Positions 16,408 to 23,540 of a stretch of 31,606 nucleotides of DNA are shown here, piece after piece (within the stretch, counting starts at the first letter, position 1; every line of letters begins with the position of its first letter). The DNA comes from JBAZYK01 sp964582265 (GTDB taxonomy: Bacteria; Patescibacteriota; Gracilibacteria; UBA1369): positions 1 through 31,606 of the forward strand of contig CAZOQT010000009.1 of assembly GCA_964582265.1 (NCBI GenBank), read 5' to 3'. The position numbers and the translations under genes are program-made. The notes below the pieces were generated by a model that saw only the letters and a program-made list of their open reading frames with translations, made no database searches and had not been told where the DNA came from.

Positions 16408-17450
16408 ATTTCACTGTAATAAAAAAATTGCCCAGTACTGAAGAGATTATTCAAGCTTTTCCTCTTTCTGATGCAGGTTATGAAAGTGTTGCCCGTCACA
16501 AGCAAGAAGTGAAAGACGTGTTAGCAGGTAAAGATAATCGCTTGCTTATTATTGTTGGCCCGTGTTCGGCGTGGCCACATGATGCTGTTTTGGAATATGC
16601 AGAAAAATTGGCAAAGTTGGAACCAAAGCTTCGTGAACAATTAAAAATTGTAATGAGAGTCTACATTCAAAAGCCGCGAACAACAAAAGGTTGGACAGGA
16701 CCGGTCAATCAGCCTGATCCTTTTTCTGCACCTAATATTGAGGAGGGAATTCGTTATGCAAGAAGTTTGATGGTTAAAATTATTGAAATGGGGCTAGCTA
16801 TTTCAGATGAAGCTTTGTTTACACACAATGCTAAAGGATTTATTGAGCTTTTAAGTTGGGTGGCGATTGGGGCTAGAAGTACAGAAGATCAAGAACATCG
16901 CATTTTTGCTTCCGCGATTGAATGTCCTGTTGGAATGAAAAATCCCACGAGTGGTCAAATTGATTTAGGTGTAAATAGTATATTGGCAGCGCAACATGGG
17001 CATACGGCTGTTTTTAATGGATATCAGGTTGAAACTCATGGTAATCCATTTGCTCACTTGGTTTTGCGTGGTGGCCTCGATCGTCCAAATTACCATGTAG
17101 AAGATCTTTATAAAGCAAAAAAGTATTTGGAAAAGCATCAGGTTTTAAACCCTGCAGTTATAATTGATGCTAGTCACGATAATTGTAAGATCGATGGAGT
17201 CAAGGATCCGATCCAGCAAATTAATGTTGCGCATGAAGTTATGGCAGCTTTAAAGCTTTATCCTGATCTTAGAAAACTTATGAAGGGTTTTATGTTTGAA
17301 AGTTTTTTAAAGTCTGGAAGCCAAAAAATAGAAAGTTTAACTGCTGAAACGGTTGATAAATGCGGCCTTTCAATTACAGACCCTTGTCTTAGTTTTGATC
17401 AGACTGAAACATTGTTAAAGGAAATCGCGGGGCAATGGAAAAACTTTTAA
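16404..17450 (+). CDS. aroF: 3-deoxy-7-phosphoheptulonate (DAHP) synthase, class I AroFGH type
   Basis: The enzyme condenses PEP with erythrose 4-phosphate, the entry step of the pathway. The 348-aa size and motifs match the class I-alpha group of E. coli AroF/G/H: LLIIVGPCSAW, RVYIQKPRTTKGWTG, IGARSTEDQEH, CPVGMKNPTSG, NPFAHLVLRGG, DASHDN, FMFESFL and LSITDPC. The metal ligands expected from AroG are all present (Cys in GPCS, His in DASH, Glu in FES, Asp in ITD). The usual CSIHD reads CSAWPHD. In this group feedback inhibition lies in the barrel itself rather than an ACT domain; which amino acid inhibits cannot be told by eye. It overlaps aroE by 4 bp. Confidence 0.93.
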   Translation: MNFTVIKKLPSTEEIIQAFPLSDAGYESVARHKQEVKDVLAGKDNRLLIIVGPCSAWPHDAVLEYAEKLAKLEPKLREQLKIVMRVYIQKPRTTKGWTGPVNQPDPFSAPNIEEGIRYARSLMVKIIEMGLAISDEALFTHNAKGFIELLSWVAIGARSTEDQEHRIFASAIECPVGMKNPTSGQIDLGVNSILAAQHGHTAVFNGYQVETHGNPFAHLVLRGGLDRPNYHVEDLYKAKKYLEKHQVLNPAVIIDASHDNCKIDGVKDPIQQINVAHEVMAALKLYPDLRKLMKGFMFESFLKSGSQKIESLTAETVDKCGLSITDPCLSFDQTETLLKEIAGQWKNF

Positions 17451-17467
17451 TATTTATTTAAATTTAA

Positions 17468-18604
17468 ATGAAAACGACAGAATTGAAAATTGATTTAAGA
17501 TCTAAACAAGCTGCTAATTTGCCTTTGTACTCAATTTTTATTGGTGCCGGTTTGACTTCAAATTTGTCTAAATTCTTGAAGAATTTTCCTGATATTCATC
17601 GTTTTGTGATTATAACGGATAAATCAGTGGAAAAAATTTGTGGAAAAAAAATCCAACAAAATTTAAAAAAATCTGGTTTTAATGTTGATCTTATATCGTT
17701 TCCGGCCGGAGAGCATTCTAAAAATGAAAAGACCAAGATGATGCTTGACCATTCCATGTTAAAAAGAAAGTGCGGTCGCGATACTATGATTTTGGCATTA
17801 GGCGGCGGTGTGGTCGGTGATATGGCTGGATATGTGGCAGCTACTTATATGCGAGGAATCCCATTTATCCAGATTCCAACAACATTTTTGGGGATGGTGG
17901 ATAGTTCAATTGGCGGAAAAGTGGGGATTGATACACCTTATGGGAAAAATTTACTTGGTGCTTTTTGGCATCCTAAGGCGGTTATTTCTGACTTGGAACT
18001 TTTAAAAGAATTGCCAGAAATGCAGCGTGTAAATGGCTTGATCGAAGCTTTGAAAATATTTCTGACTTATGATCAGCAAAGTTTTAGTTTATTTGAAAAA
18101 AATTGGCAGAAACTTGTAAAGGGTGATCTGAAACTGCTACAGCCGGTGGTTTCCAGAGCAGTTGAGCTCAAAATTGGTGTTGTGCAAAGGGACGAATTTG
18201 ACGCAAATGAGCGGATGGTTGTTAATTTTGGACATACTATTGGCCACAGCCTGGAATATTTGAGTGGGTATAAATTATTACATGGTTTTGGTGTTGCTTT
18301 GGGTATTTTAGTAGAAAGTAAAATTTCACAGTTAATGGGCATTTTGTCTGAAAATGATTTAATGCGTATAGAGCAAATTTTGGCTAATTTGGGTATTAAA
18401 AAAGATATGCTCAAAAAATATAAAGTAGCGGATGTTTTGCGCGTGATGCAGATTGATAAGAAAAATGTTGCTGGTAAAACTAAATTTGTTTTACTAAAGG
18501 GAATTGGCGAAGTCTATGTGAACAAAGGGCAATTTGGGCATCTGGTTGAGCAAAAAATAGTAAAATTGGCGTTGGAATATTTTAATCAAAACATTACTAA
18601 TTAA
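17468..18604 (+). CDS. aroB: 3-dehydroquinate synthase
   Basis: AroB cyclises DAHP to 3-dehydroquinate (step two) using NAD and a divalent metal. The protein is 378 aa. Motifs: FPAGEHSKNEKT, GGGVVGDMAGYVAATYMRG, PTTFLGMVDSSIGGKVGID, GKNLLGAFWHP, then metal-ligand regions GLIEALK (Glu), NFGHTIGHSLEY (His) and LLHGFGVALG (His). The last is usually HGEAVAIG, so the Glu after the His is Phe here while the His itself is kept. The start is preceded by an A/T-rich leader without SD. Confidence 0.94.
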   Translation: MKTTELKIDLRSKQAANLPLYSIFIGAGLTSNLSKFLKNFPDIHRFVIITDKSVEKICGKKIQQNLKKSGFNVDLISFPAGEHSKNEKTKMMLDHSMLKRKCGRDTMILALGGGVVGDMAGYVAATYMRGIPFIQIPTTFLGMVDSSIGGKVGIDTPYGKNLLGAFWHPKAVISDLELLKELPEMQRVNGLIEALKIFLTYDQQSFSLFEKNWQKLVKGDLKLLQPVVSRAVELKIGVVQRDEFDANERMVVNFGHTIGHSLEYLSGYKLLHGFGVALGILVESKISQLMGILSENDLMRIEQILANLGIKKDMLKKYKVADVLRVMQIDKKNVAGKTKFVLLKGIGEVYVNKGQFGHLVEQKIVKLALEYFNQNITN

Positions 18605-18610
18605 ATTAAT

Positions 18611-19678
18611 ATGGCTGGAAATTCATTTGGACATTTATTTAAAATTACTACCTTTGGAGAATCTCATGGCAAAGCCAACGGTGTTGTTATAGATGGTTGT
18701 CCTGCTGGACTTGAAATTAGTTTGGAAGAAATTCAAAAAGAGCTGGATGCGCGGCGTCCGGGGACTTCGCATTTAACTACAACTCGTCAAGAAAAAGACC
18801 GTGTTCAAATTTTGTCTGGAGTTTTTGAAAATAAAACTTTAGGTACGCCAATTGCTTTAATAATCCCAAATGAAGATCAGATTTCTAAAGTATATGAACC
18901 GATTAAAGATTTATATAGACCAGGGCATGCCGATTATACCTACGATGCCAAGTTCGGAATTCGTGATTACCGTGGGGGTGGAAGGGCTTCAGCAAGAGAA
19001 ACTGTCGCACGTGTGGCAGCTTCCGCTATTGCTAAAAAATTATTAAAACAAGTTGGAGTTGATATTTTTGGTTATGTTACTCAAATTGGTAAAGTTAAAA
19101 TTAATAAGTTTGACAAAAGTTTTATTGGCCAAAATTTACTTCATTGTCCAGATCAGGATGTTTTGGAGGCAATGACTGAAGAAATCGAAACTGCTCGAAA
19201 AGAGTTGGATTCTGTGGGGGGGATTGTAGAAGTTGTTGCCATGGGGGTTCCTGCTGGTTTAGGAGAGCCGGTTTTTAATAAACTTTCCGCGGATTTGGCA
19301 CAGGCTTTTATGAGTATTCCCGCAGTAAAGGGGTTTGAAATCGGGGACGGTTTTGAGGTTGCTACAAGAAAAGGGTCAGAAAATAATGATATCTGGGTTA
19401 ATAAAAATGGAAAAATTGGTACAAAAACCAATAGAGCGGGAGGCATTATAGGCGGAATTTCTAATGGTGAAGATATTGTTGTTAGGATAGCTTTAAAGCC
19501 AGCTTCCAGCATTGCGAAAAATCAAAAAACTATTGATAAAAAAGGTAATGAAGCTGAAATACAAGTTTTGGGTAGACATGATCCGTGTGTGTGCGTTAGG
19601 GCAGTGCCGATTGCTGAAGCAATGATGGCTATTACTTTGGCAGATCATTATTTACTTACTAAGACGAATCGGATATGA
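18611..19678 (+). CDS. aroC: Chorismate synthase
   Basis: AroC eliminates phosphate from EPSP to give chorismate and needs reduced FMN. It is 355 aa with the classic opening GNSFGHLFKITTFGESHGKANG. Also present are RRPGTSHLTTTRQEKDRV, YRPGHADYTYDAKFGIRDYRGGGRASARET, GGISNGEDIV and the C-terminal GRHDPCVCVRAVPIAEAM. It ends in TGA overlapping the ATG of the next gene (ATGA), so the two are probably translationally coupled. A flavin reductase, needed if the enzyme is monofunctional, is not in the window. Confidence 0.96.
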   Translation: MAGNSFGHLFKITTFGESHGKANGVVIDGCPAGLEISLEEIQKELDARRPGTSHLTTTRQEKDRVQILSGVFENKTLGTPIALIIPNEDQISKVYEPIKDLYRPGHADYTYDAKFGIRDYRGGGRASARETVARVAASAIAKKLLKQVGVDIFGYVTQIGKVKINKFDKSFIGQNLLHCPDQDVLEAMTEEIETARKELDSVGGIVEVVAMGVPAGLGEPVFNKLSADLAQAFMSIPAVKGFEIGDGFEVATRKGSENNDIWVNKNGKIGTKTNRAGGIIGGISNGEDIVVRIALKPASSIAKNQKTIDKKGNEAEIQVLGRHDPCVCVRAVPIAEAMMAITLADHYLLTKTNRI

Positions 19679-20271
19679 AAAATGGCTTAATTAAACCTGG
19701 ATTGAATAAGGTAAGAGTGGGCGTTTCTGGAGATGCCGGTTCGTTTTCTGAAGAAGCTGGACTTTTGTATGCCCACAGAACTGGATTTGAACCTGAAATA
19801 TTTTATTTAACAGATATGGAAGGCGTTTTAAGGGCTTTAGATAAAGGCGAAATCGAGCTTGGTATTTTCCCGGTAGTGAACTCCAGGGGAGGTCTTGTGC
19901 AAACTGCTTTTGCGGCGATGGGTAGGCATTTGTTTGAATTTATTGAGGAACTTTGGATGGAGGTGTATCAGTGTTTACTGGTTAAGCCTGGGGTGAAAAA
20001 GGAAGGAATAAAGAGGATCGCAAGTCATCCACAAGGGATATCACAATGTGAGCGATATATAAGAAAAGAGTATCCAAAGGCTGAATTAGTTGAATGGAGT
20101 GATACAGCTGGAGCCGCGAGGGATTTAAGTGAAGGCGTTTTGGGCTCAGATACTGCTGTAATTGCTTCGGCGCGTACAGCTGAAATTTACAATCTGGAAA
20201 TCTTAGAAAGAGGTATTCATGACAATCATCCCAATTTAACGACTTTCATTATTGTAAGAAAATCATTATGA
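19675..20271 (+). CDS. pheA: Prephenate dehydratase-like protein, single domain without ACT
   Basis: The protein (198 aa) has the prephenate dehydratase fold signature: GDAGSFSEEAG, IASHPQGISQC, DTAGAARDLSEG and IASARTAEIYNLEILERGIHDN. In the pathway it would turn prephenate into phenylpyruvate. It stops right after the catalytic domain, with no C-terminal ACT domain, the usual Phe feedback site. Two active-site motifs are unusual. The P-x-E-N-S motif reads PVVNSRGG (Val68 for Glu), and the TRF motif reads TTF (189-191, Thr for Arg). The family is clear and the position between aroC and tyrA fits Phe synthesis, but the exact reaction is less sure. It overlaps both neighbours by 4 bp. Confidence 0.8.
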   Translation: MKNGLIKPGLNKVRVGVSGDAGSFSEEAGLLYAHRTGFEPEIFYLTDMEGVLRALDKGEIELGIFPVVNSRGGLVQTAFAAMGRHLFEFIEELWMEVYQCLLVKPGVKKEGIKRIASHPQGISQCERYIRKEYPKAELVEWSDTAGAARDLSEGVLGSDTAVIASARTAEIYNLEILERGIHDNHPNLTTFIIVRKSL

Positions 20272-21269
20272 AATTTGGAATCATTGGATATGGTAAATTT
20301 GGAAAACTTTGGGAAAAGTGTTTAATGCCTTTTGGGCAGGTTTTTGTTTACGATAAGTTTGATAATAGCAGAAATAGCAAAGCACGTTATAAGCAGGTCA
20401 TGAATGTTGATTTTTTATTTTTATTAGTGCCAATTTCCAGTTTAAAGGAGTGTTGTTTACAGATTAGAGACGATTTAAAACCTGAAACTTTAGTTGTAGA
20501 TGCTTGTTCGGTTAAAATCCAGCCAATTGCGATTTTAAAGAGATATTTACGTAAGACCCAAGCCGTTTTGCCAACTCATCCACTTTTTGGGCCTGATACA
20601 TATAAATGTGTTGGTTTAAAAGCGCAAAAGATTGTGATTTGTCCTGCCATAAATAATTTTGCAAGGAATAAGTTTTCAAATCAGCAAAATCAATTAATTG
20701 ATGTTTTTAAAAAAATGGGGTTGAAGGTGATTTTTTCATCCGCTAGGGAACATGACAAAATGATGGCTTATTCACAGGCTTTAGTTCATTTTGTAGCACG
20801 TGGACTTAAGCCTTTGAAGCTGGAAAATTTTGAAATTTCCACTAGAAACTACAGTTTACTTTATGAGCTCACAAAAATTGTTCAAAATGATACTGAGCAA
20901 CTTTTTTTTGATATGGAGCGCCTTAATCCATTTGCAAAGAAGCTTAGAAATGAATTTTTGACGTCTATTTACGATTTGGAGCAAAAAATAGCTGTTCCAG
21001 CGGAGGCTAATTTGTCTTATTTAAGAAAAGAAATAGAGATTTTAGATGCACAGATTATAAAAAACATTGCATTAAGGTTTGAATTAGTAAAACGCATTGG
21101 CAGGCTGAAAAATGTTCAAAATCTTGATATTAAAGATTCTTCGCGCGAGCTTTCTCTTTCTAAAATTCATAAGGCAGCAAGCCAAAGAATGTCCATAGAT
21201 CCTGAGCTTATATTGGCTATTTTTGACCTGATCATTGCTGAATCCAGAAAAATCCAGCACAAAAATTGA
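20268..21269 (+). CDS. tyrA: Prephenate dehydrogenase with C-terminal chorismate mutase (TyrA-AroQ fusion)
   Basis: Residues 1-245 are a TyrA dehydrogenase: GIIGYGKFGKLW binds the dinucleotide, YDKFD after strand two suggests NAD+, Ser81 lies in DACSVK and the catalytic His104 in THPLFGPD, followed by HDKMMAYSQALVHF. Residues 249-330 are an AroQ-class chorismate mutase with every E. coli active-site counterpart kept: Arg253, Arg270, Lys281, Asp290, Arg293, Glu294, Ser326 and Gln330. The protein therefore makes prephenate and oxidises it to 4-hydroxyphenylpyruvate. The mutase must also feed the PheA-like protein, because no other mutase is in the operon. The domain order is the reverse of E. 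coli TyrA (mutase first). Last gene of the operon. Confidence 0.92.
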   Translation: MKFGIIGYGKFGKLWEKCLMPFGQVFVYDKFDNSRNSKARYKQVMNVDFLFLLVPISSLKECCLQIRDDLKPETLVVDACSVKIQPIAILKRYLRKTQAVLPTHPLFGPDTYKCVGLKAQKIVICPAINNFARNKFSNQQNQLIDVFKKMGLKVIFSSAREHDKMMAYSQALVHFVARGLKPLKLENFEISTRNYSLLYELTKIVQNDTEQLFFDMERLNPFAKKLRNEFLTSIYDLEQKIAVPAEANLSYLRKEIEILDAQIIKNIALRFELVKRIGRLKNVQNLDIKDSSRELSLSKIHKAASQRMSIDPELILAIFDLIIAESRKIQHKN

Positions 21270-21293
21270 CTTTTTTGCTCTTTTCAATATAAT
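21266..21293 (+). promoter_or_regulatory. Strong promoter of rpsU
   Basis: TTGACT (21266-21271) and a perfect TATAAT (21288-21293) are 16 bp apart. The -35 overlaps the tyrA stop codon. Initiation near 21300 leaves about 44 nt before the rpsU ATG. Confidence 0.8.
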
Positions 21294-21325
21294 TAGCTGG
21301 CTTTTTAGCAAATTTATAATCCATT

Positions 21326-21337
21326 GAGAGGGGGTGA
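21326..21337 (+). promoter_or_regulatory. Strong Shine-Dalgarno of rpsU, exceptional in this window
   Basis: GAGAGGGGGTGA ends 6 nt before the ATG at 21344 and differs by one base from AGGAGGTGA over nine positions. None of the other starts in the window has a comparable site. Confidence 0.8.
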
Positions 21338-21343
21338 AAATAT

Positions 21344-21550
21344 ATGGCTCTAACTATTCGTCGCAATCCAAAGGAATCGGTAGATCGTTTAATTTCTCGC
21401 TTTAATAAAAAGGTACAGGCGAGCCGCGTAATTTTAGTAGCAAAGGAACGTCGTTACTTCAAAAAGAAGCCAAATAGAAGTTATTTAAGACAGGCTGCTA
21501 TTATGAGAGATCATTATCGCTCTCAACGTGAAAAGATGAAATATTACTAG
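21344..21550 (+). CDS. rpsU: 30S ribosomal protein S21 (bS21)
   Basis: bS21 binds the 30S platform close to the 3' end of 16S rRNA, where the anti-SD lies. The 68-aa basic protein matches the family: IRRNPKESVDRLISRFNKKVQASRV, then a KERRYFKKKPNRSYLRQAA core and a basic C-terminus. It has its own strong promoter, a strong SD and a terminator directly after it, so it is a monocistronic unit between the aro operon and prmC. Confidence 0.95.
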   Translation: MALTIRRNPKESVDRLISRFNKKVQASRVILVAKERRYFKKKPNRSYLRQAAIMRDHYRSQREKMKYY

Positions 21551-21556
21551 GAGTTT

Positions 21557-21590
21557 AAAAGCGGATTCGAATGGATCCGCTTTTTGTTTT
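21557..21590 (+). terminator. Intrinsic terminator after rpsU
   Basis: AAAAGCGGAT (21557-21566) pairs perfectly with ATCCGCTTTT (21575-21584) across an 8-nt loop, followed by TGTTTT. It also covers an ATG at 21571 that could extend prmC, making that start unlikely. Confidence 0.85.
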
Positions 21591-21594
21591 ACTT

Positions 21595-22437
21595 ATGAAC
21601 ATTCAATCTCTAATTTCAGAAATTAAAATGAAGGTGGGGCAGGAGGGCGATGTAAGCAATTTCATCGCAGCCGAAGCCCTGCTTTGCTTTGTTTTAGGAA
21701 AGAATAAAAGCTTTTTGATTAGTCATGCTGAATTTGTTTTATCAGAAAAGCAGGAAAAGATTTTTTTTGAATTATTTTCTCGCTTGTTAAAAGGTGAGCC
21801 TTTGGCCTATTTAATAAATAAAAAAGAATTCTATGGCTTGGAATTTTTTGTGGATAAAAGAGTTTTAATTCCACGTCCGGAAACGGAATTATTGGTTGAT
21901 ACAGCTATTAAATGCGTTAAGGATTATAATAAGCCACGCATTTTAGATTTGGGAACAGGAAGTGGATGTATTGCTGTTGCTATTGCGGTTAATTTATTGA
22001 ATGCAAAAATAACTGCTGTTGATTTGCATAAAGAAGCTTTGCAGGTGGCAGCAATTAATGCCTATGCTCAAGGGGTTGGAGCCCGTGTCACTTTTGTGCA
22101 AAGTGATTTATTGCAAAATTTAAATGAAGACTTTGATTTAATTGTAGCTAATTTGCCATATATTGGGACTAAAAGATTTGCTTTTGTTAACCGGGAATCA
22201 ACTGAATATGAGCCACATTCAGCTCTGTTTGGAGGTGAGGATGGCTTGAGGCTTTATGAAGAGCTATTCAAGCAGATTAATCAAAGGGGAAAATTGCCTA
22301 AATTTTTATTGGGAGAATTTGGTTTTTTGCAAGGACAGGAGGTAAGGGCCTTAATAAAAAGATATTTCCCAGCGAATCAGTTGGAAATTCTTGAGGATTA
22401 CGCTAAGATTGAACGGATTTTTATGGTTAAATTCTAA
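21595..22437 (+). CDS. prmC: Release factor glutamine methyltransferase PrmC (HemK family)
   Basis: PrmC methylates the glutamine of the GGQ motif in release factors; its substrate RF1 is encoded immediately downstream. From ATG 21595 the protein has 280 aa; the ATG at 21571 lies inside the rpsU terminator stem. The N-terminal helical domain is followed by FYGLEFFVDKRVLIPRPETELLVD, the SAM motif ILDLGTGSGCIAVAIA, an acidic strand end (TAVDLHKEA) and the catalytic tetrapeptide. That tetrapeptide is NLPY in IVANLPYIG rather than the usual NPPY. The protein ends with the expected IERIFMVKF-type strand. No separate promoter is obvious, so expression may come from readthrough. Confidence 0.9.
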   Translation: MNIQSLISEIKMKVGQEGDVSNFIAAEALLCFVLGKNKSFLISHAEFVLSEKQEKIFFELFSRLLKGEPLAYLINKKEFYGLEFFVDKRVLIPRPETELLVDTAIKCVKDYNKPRILDLGTGSGCIAVAIAVNLLNAKITAVDLHKEALQVAAINAYAQGVGARVTFVQSDLLQNLNEDFDLIVANLPYIGTKRFAFVNRESTEYEPHSALFGGEDGLRLYEELFKQINQRGKLPKFLLGEFGFLQGQEVRALIKRYFPANQLEILEDYAKIERIFMVKF

Positions 22438-22454
22438 ATATTTATTTAAAAGAT

Positions 22455-23522
22455 ATGGAAGAAAAACTGGCACAACTAGAGACTGAATTTATGGAAATCG
22501 AGCAGAAATTGATGGATCCTAATATTGTAAATAATCAAAATGAATACAGGGGATTAATGAGAAAGCACAAAGAGCTTTCTAAGGTAGTTGGTTTGTATAG
22601 AGAATTGAAATTAGCTATTAAAGACAGTAAGGATGCTGAGGATATTTTGGGAACAGAAAAAGATGAAGATATGCGTGAATTGGCTAAAGACCAACTAAAA
22701 TCTTCTAAAGAAAAAATTGAAAAATTACATGAAGAGATAAAAGTTGAGCTGCTACCCAAGGATCCAGATGATTTTAAGAATGCTATTTTTGAAATTCGTG
22801 CCGGTGCCGGAGGTGAAGAAGCCGCGCTTTTTGCTTCACAACTTGCCAGAATGTACATGCGTTATGCGGAAAAAATTGGCTTTAAAACTGAATTGATGAG
22901 CAAAAGTGAAGCTACAGCGGGTGGTTTAAAAGAAATTATTTTCAAAGTAGTAGGGGATGATGCATATGGTAAATTGCGCTACGAAAGTGGTGTTCATCGT
23001 GTTCAACGTGTTCCTGCCACAGAAGCTCAGGGGCGCATTCACACTTCTACCATAACTTGTGCTGTATTGCCGGAAGCTGAGGAAATTGATATTGAAATTA
23101 AAGATTCAGATCTAAGAATTGATGTGTTTAGAGCTGGCGGGCCAGGAGGTCAAAGTGTTAATACAACTGATTCTGCAGTGCGTATTACTCATATTCCGAC
23201 TGGGCTTGTTGTTAGTCAACAAGATGAAAAATCACAGTTAAAAAACAAAGCTAAAGGGTTGGAAGTTTTAAGAACCAGGCTTTATGCAATGGAGCGAGAA
23301 AAACGCATGAAGGAAATTGGTGAACAAAGGCTTGGTCAAATTGGTTCTGGAGATCGTTCAGAAAAGATCAGAACTTATAATTTTCCTCAAGATCGTGTTA
23401 CTGACCATAGAATTAAAGAAAGCTGGAATAACCTGCCATCAATTATGGAAGGAAATATTGAAGAAATTGTGGAATCTTTGGTTTTGGCGCGTCAAGCTGA
23501 GCTTTTGGCTGGAAATAAGTAG
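22455..23522 (+). CDS. prfA: Peptide chain release factor 1
   Basis: RF1 ends translation at UAA and UAG. The 355-aa protein has the stop-codon-reading PAT tripeptide in HRVQRVPATEAQGRIHTS and the peptidyl-hydrolysis motif GGPGGQ with Gln233, the PrmC target. The length and the absence of an N-terminal frameshift site separate it from RF2 (SPF tripeptide). Because four genes here end in TGA, RF2 must be encoded elsewhere. The order prmC-prfA is the reverse of the more common prfA-prmC. The 14 bp just upstream nearly repeat those before aroB. Confidence 0.96.
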   Translation: MEEKLAQLETEFMEIEQKLMDPNIVNNQNEYRGLMRKHKELSKVVGLYRELKLAIKDSKDAEDILGTEKDEDMRELAKDQLKSSKEKIEKLHEEIKVELLPKDPDDFKNAIFEIRAGAGGEEAALFASQLARMYMRYAEKIGFKTELMSKSEATAGGLKEIIFKVVGDDAYGKLRYESGVHRVQRVPATEAQGRIHTSTITCAVLPEAEEIDIEIKDSDLRIDVFRAGGPGGQSVNTTDSAVRITHIPTGLVVSQQDEKSQLKNKAKGLEVLRTRLYAMEREKRMKEIGEQRLGQIGSGDRSEKIRTYNFPQDRVTDHRIKESWNNLPSIMEGNIEEIVESLVLARQAELLAGNK

Positions 23523-23540
23523 GATTGGTGAAAATGGGAA

